Positions 60,425 to 64,000 of a stretch of DNA of 64,000 bases are shown piece after piece; position 1 is the first letter of the stretch, and each line of letters opens with the position of its first letter. The stretch is taken from the NCBI GenBank assembly GCA_002104895.1, contig MCFG01000256.1, forward strand, positions 21,001 to 85,000, in the 5' to 3' direction. The stretch is from Anaeromyces robustus. Its lineage: Eukaryota > Neocallimastigomycota > Neocallimastigomycetes > Neocallimastigales > Neocallimastigaceae. The notes under the pieces were generated by a model, which was given only the letters and a program-made list of their open reading frames with translations, was not told where the DNA came from and did not search any database. The position numbers and the translations under genes were made by a program.

Positions 60425-62239
60425 TTTTTTTAATTATCTTTAAAAATACTTTGAATTTATTATTATCCTTTTATTATTTTATTTTCTTTTTTTATTTATT
60501 TTTAATTTTTTTTTTTATTTTTTTTTAAAAGTTATTTACTCTTTATATATTTTTAAAACTATAAAATTTTTTTTATTAAATCATATTTGTATTATTTTTA
60601 TATTATACTATAATATAATATATACAAATATTTATATTCATATTATTTTGAGAATATATTAAATTAAATAGTTAATCAAATTAAACTTTATAAATAAATG
60701 AATATAATAATAATAATAAATAAACAAATAAATAAATAAATATAAAAAATGTAATCAATTTATTTAATATATATTAATAAGTGATAATATATAAATAAGA
60801 TATTGTAATATAGTATACAAATTTTTAAAATTCTTTTGAAACAGGAAAAATATTAAATATTAAATAATAAAAATAAAATTTTATTTTTAATATTTCATTA
60901 ATGAAAAAAAAATATTTGAAAAAAAAAAAAAAAGAAATCACATAAAAAAATTAATGTATTACAAAAATAAAAAATTAAATTGTAATGATAATTGAAGGGA
61001 AAAGGTATTACAAATAGATTAATTTAATTCAGAAAATTATTAAAAATTGTAATAATTAATTAATTAATTAATAGATTACTCATACAATTTATATTCTATA
61101 TAATTGAAAAGAAAAAAAGGATTTTTAGAGTATAACATATTATCATTATAATATATAATATTATTATTTTTATTTTTATTTTATTTTTTTTTTATATTAT
61201 TATTTTTATTTTTATTTCTATTTTTTTTATATTATTATTTTTATTTTTATTTTTATTTTTATTTTTATTTTTATTTTTATTTTTATTTTTATTTTTTTTT
61301 ATTTTTTTTTATATTTTTATATATTTTGATTTGTTTTTGTCTATTATATGATATTTAATTTATTATTTTTTTATTATTTATATTTAATAATATTTATCTT
61401 TATTCTATTTTTTTATTATTTATATAATCATTTTGATATCTTTTATATTATTATAATTTTTTTTTTTTTTTTGTTATAAATTAAAATAAAAATGTATATT
61501 AAAATAAATTGAATATTAATATTTTTTATTATTTTTAGTTCGGTAATATATTAAATTAAATAATTTTAAAATAATGATGTCAATAAATTTAATAAATAAA
61601 CATTTCTATTTCTTATAAAATGTAACACAATTTATTTTCTTTTTTTTTTTAAAAAAAAAAAAAAAAAAGTACAAATTTATTTTTTTTAGGTAAATTAAAA
61701 AAAGTTTATTTATTAATTTTTTTTTTCATTTTGTTATTATTTTTTTTTTCAATTCTTTATATAAAAATATAATATAATATAATATAATATAATATAATAT
61801 AATATAATATAATATAATATAATATATATTATATGAAACTATTCATATTAAAATATTTATTTAGTAATAAAATATTAAAATAGAGTATTATATTATTATT
61901 ATATTATTATTATATTATTATACTATTACTATTTTTGATTCTTGTCCTGAGTAGCGTGTTGATAATAAATATTTGGAATTGGAATATTATGTTTTATTTT
62001 AAATATTATATATCTATTCAATTGATTTAGTTATTAATTAATTATTTATTTAATTAAATATTATTTGTACTATAAATTTTATTTATTATTAATTTGGGTA
62101 GTTAATATCGACAGAAACCGTCAAAATAAATTTTTTATATTCAAAGAATTACTTTTAAATATTATATGATTAACAGTATTAATAAAAAAAAAAGATAAAA
62201 TATTTAAAAATTTAATTATTATTATTATTTTTTATTGTA
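60425..62239. other. Low-complexity intergenic DNA
   Basis: ATTTTT arrays (61160..61310), a T/A run pair (61641..61668), (AATAT)n at 61769..61825, TATTAT arrays (61888..61930). A more complex patch (61935..62150, with CCTGAGTAGCGTG and ATCGACAGAAACCGTC) has no assignable function. No gene. Confidence 0.5.
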
Positions 62240-62430
<191 letters not shown>

Positions 62431-62564
62431 ATATATATTTAAGTATTTAGATAAATTATTATTGTAACTATACGATTAATTTTTAAATAAACTTAATTCA
62501 ATAAAAGGTTATTATTATATTAGATAAAGGGTTAGTTATTGGTTAGATATAAATATTAGTTATT

Positions 62565-62570
<6 letters not shown>

Positions 62571-62622
<52 letters not shown>

Positions 62623-62950
62623 ATATATAAATAAATAAATAAATAAATATATAAATAATGTATAATAAATATTAATAATTTGTATTTAAGGAATTTTTTG
62701 TTACGACGTCTTTAATAATTTGTGTTTAAAAATTTTTTTGTTACGACGTCTTTAATAATTTGTGTTTAAAAATTTTTTTGTTACGACGTCTTTAATGATT
62801 TGTATATAAAAATTTTTTTGTTACGACGTCATTAATGATTTGTATATAAAGAATTTTTTTGTTACGACGTCTTTAATAATCTGAATTTAAAATATATATA
62901 TATATATTTTTTATTAAGAATTTTTTAATTAACAAAATTCATAAATAAAA
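62571..62950. repeat. Segmental duplication unit 1 with TTACGACGTC array
   Basis: An AAAT array (62571..62655), then ATGTATAATAAATATTAATA, then five units of 40-41 bp, each with TTTTTTGTTACGACGTC (cores at 62701, 62741, 62781, 62821, 62862), then an AT run and TATTAAGAATTTTTTAATTA, ACAAAATTCATAAATAAA. The whole order recurs at 63260..63650. GACGTC is self-complementary and the spacing is about four helical turns. Confidence 0.9.
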
Positions 62951-63258
62951 TAATAAAAATAAGAAAAAAAATTATTGTATATTGTAATTTTTATTATATA
63001 ATAAGGTTATCAAAAAAAAAAGGAAAAAATATTACTTTTTATTCAAGTAATTAAATGTTAAGAATAATAATTCAGGATAATCGTAATATAAAATTAAATA
63101 TTGACTTGTTGATTATATTTTTTCATTATAATAATATTTAATATAAATATGTAATGAAATAAAATTTTAAATATTTTTTTAATAAAAATATAATATATTA
63201 TAATACATAATAAATATTATAATTAATTAATAAAAAATTATAATAAAATGATGTATAA

Positions 63259-63259
<1 letters not shown>
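62951..63259. other. AT-rich spacer between the two array-bearing duplications
   Basis: No gene or repeat recognised. Confidence 0.5.
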
Positions 63260-63294
<35 letters not shown>

Positions 63295-63569
63295 ATTATG
63301 TATAATAAATATTAATAATTTGTATTTAAGGAATTTTTTGTTACGACGTCTTTAATAATTTGTGTTTAAAAATTTTTTTGTTACAACGTCTTTAATGATT
63401 TGTGTTTAAAAATTTTTTTGTTACGACGTCTTTAATAATTTGTATATAAAATTTTTTTTTGTTACGACGTCATTAATGATTTGTATTTAAAGAATTTTTT
63501 GTTACGACGTCATTAATGATTTGTATTTAAAGAATTTTTTGTTACGACGTCTTTAATAATTTGTATTTT

Positions 63570-63606
<37 letters not shown>

Positions 63607-63650
63607 TTTTATTAAGAATTTTTTAATTAGCAAAATTCATAAATAAAAGA
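63260..63650. repeat. Segmental duplication unit 2 with TTACGACGTC array
   Basis: Same order as unit 1, with six cores at 63341, 63381 (changed to TTACAACGTC), 63421, 63462, 63502 and 63542. It ends with the same flank (TTTTTTAATTAGCAAAATTC). It sits directly upstream of a coding region, about 260-470 bp before the first ATG of that gene, so a promoter-proximal role is possible. Confidence 0.9.
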
Positions 63651-63814
63651 AAAGAATAAAAATTAGAAAAAAAAATAATAGAAAAAAGATATAAAAAAAA
63701 ATTAAAACAAAAAATCGAAAAAATAAAAAAATTAAATCAGAAAAACAAGAGGTTATAATAATAAGTGATGATAATGAAAATGAAAATGAAAATGGAAATA
63801 AAGATAAAGATATT

Positions 63815-64000
63815 ATGGGTAAAAGAAAATTAGAAATTTCAGAAAATAGTAATGTAAAAAGCGACCTGAACAGTAAAGATGAAACAAGAATTAAACTAAA
63901 TAAAGTTATAATAGCTTTTCTAGAAGCTAAAAAAAATTATCAAGACATGCTTATAGAAATGAATGATAAGAATAGGGAAATAGAAAAATTAATAAGCATT
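63815..64000 (+). CDS. 5' part of a charged coiled-coil protein gene, cut by the window edge
   Basis: From ATG 63815 the frame reads MGKRKLEISENSNVKSDLNS, KDETRIKLNKVIIAFLEAKK and NYQDMLIEMNDKNREIEKLI and stays open to the last base. The frame is also open upstream to about 63655 (KIKSEKQEVIIISDDNENEN) without an ATG, so an upstream exon or a different start is possible. Composition is Lys/Glu/Asn-rich with coiled-coil periodicity and a KRK cluster that could be a nuclear signal. No family is recognised. It is preceded by the GACGTC repeat array. Confidence 0.5.
   Translation, partial: MGKRKLEISENSNVKSDLNSKDETRIKLNKVIIAFLEAKKNYQDMLIEMNDKNREIEKLISI

Noticed and set aside
62693-63580. CRISPR-like array
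   Set aside because: Whole units, not just short repeats, are similar; there are no unique spacers, and the context is eukaryotic. It is a minisatellite.

Overview
The window looks like nuclear DNA of an anaerobic gut fungus (Neocallimastigomycota); the genus cannot be assigned. The strongest evidence is a secreted serpin carrying two fungal dockerin (CBM10-type) modules at 25794..27329, a cellulosome component known from this phylum. Other fitting signs are extremely AT-rich DNA with homopolymers and pentanucleotide, AAT and AAAT arrays hundreds of bases long, Asn/Lys/Ile-rich proteins, small GT-AG introns, a bacterial-type intronless transporter, chitin-binding (CBM18) relics and LINE debris. 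All three stop codons occur.

Layout. 1-4.1 kb: repeats, then an NhaC-family Na+/H+ antiporter gene (+). 4.1-12.5 kb: long gene-free tract with hairpins, a palindrome and a 240-bp TTTTA array. 12.6-14.3 kb: six-exon leucine-rich-repeat (LRR) membrane protein gene (+), with one exon carrying a stop. 14.4-25.8 kb: mostly dead genes: a tandem pair of decayed copies of an unknown gene (- strand, 18.4-20.9 kb), an LRR pseudogene (-) broken up by a 52-bp minisatellite, and a CBM18 pseudogene (+). 25.8-27.3 kb: dockerin-serpin (+). 29.5-37.2 kb: cluster of three ankyrin-type paralogues (one -, two +) sharing an upstream motif, with a ~1-kb near-perfect palindrome in the divergent intergenic region. 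37-46 kb: repeats, a lone copy of one palindrome arm, LTR-like direct repeats, and a decayed Cys-rich secreted protein gene with an internal 160-bp tandem duplication. 46.4-47.7 kb: coiled-coil protein with internal repeats (-). 48.5-57.2 kb: two copies of one LINE family in inverted orientation, bracketing an ankyrin pseudogene (-) and a second, apparently intact eight-exon LRR receptor-like gene (+). 57.6-60.4 kb: orphan ankyrin-gene flank, a MITE-like element, and a small coiled-coil/single-pass membrane protein gene (-). 60.4-64 kb: low-complexity DNA, two duplicated arrays of a 40-41-bp repeat containing TTACGACGTC, and the 5' part of another charged coiled-coil gene running off the edge.

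There is no operon logic. The common theme is surface and secreted proteins (dockerin-serpin, LRR receptors, CBM18 protein, Cys-rich GPI-like protein, stalk protein) plus lineage-specific ankyrin paralogues, in a duplication-prone, gene-decaying region. The most notable observations are the plant-like one-repeat-per-72-nt phase-2 exon structure of the LRR genes, the shared cis-element and palindrome in the ankyrin cluster, and the GACGTC arrays.
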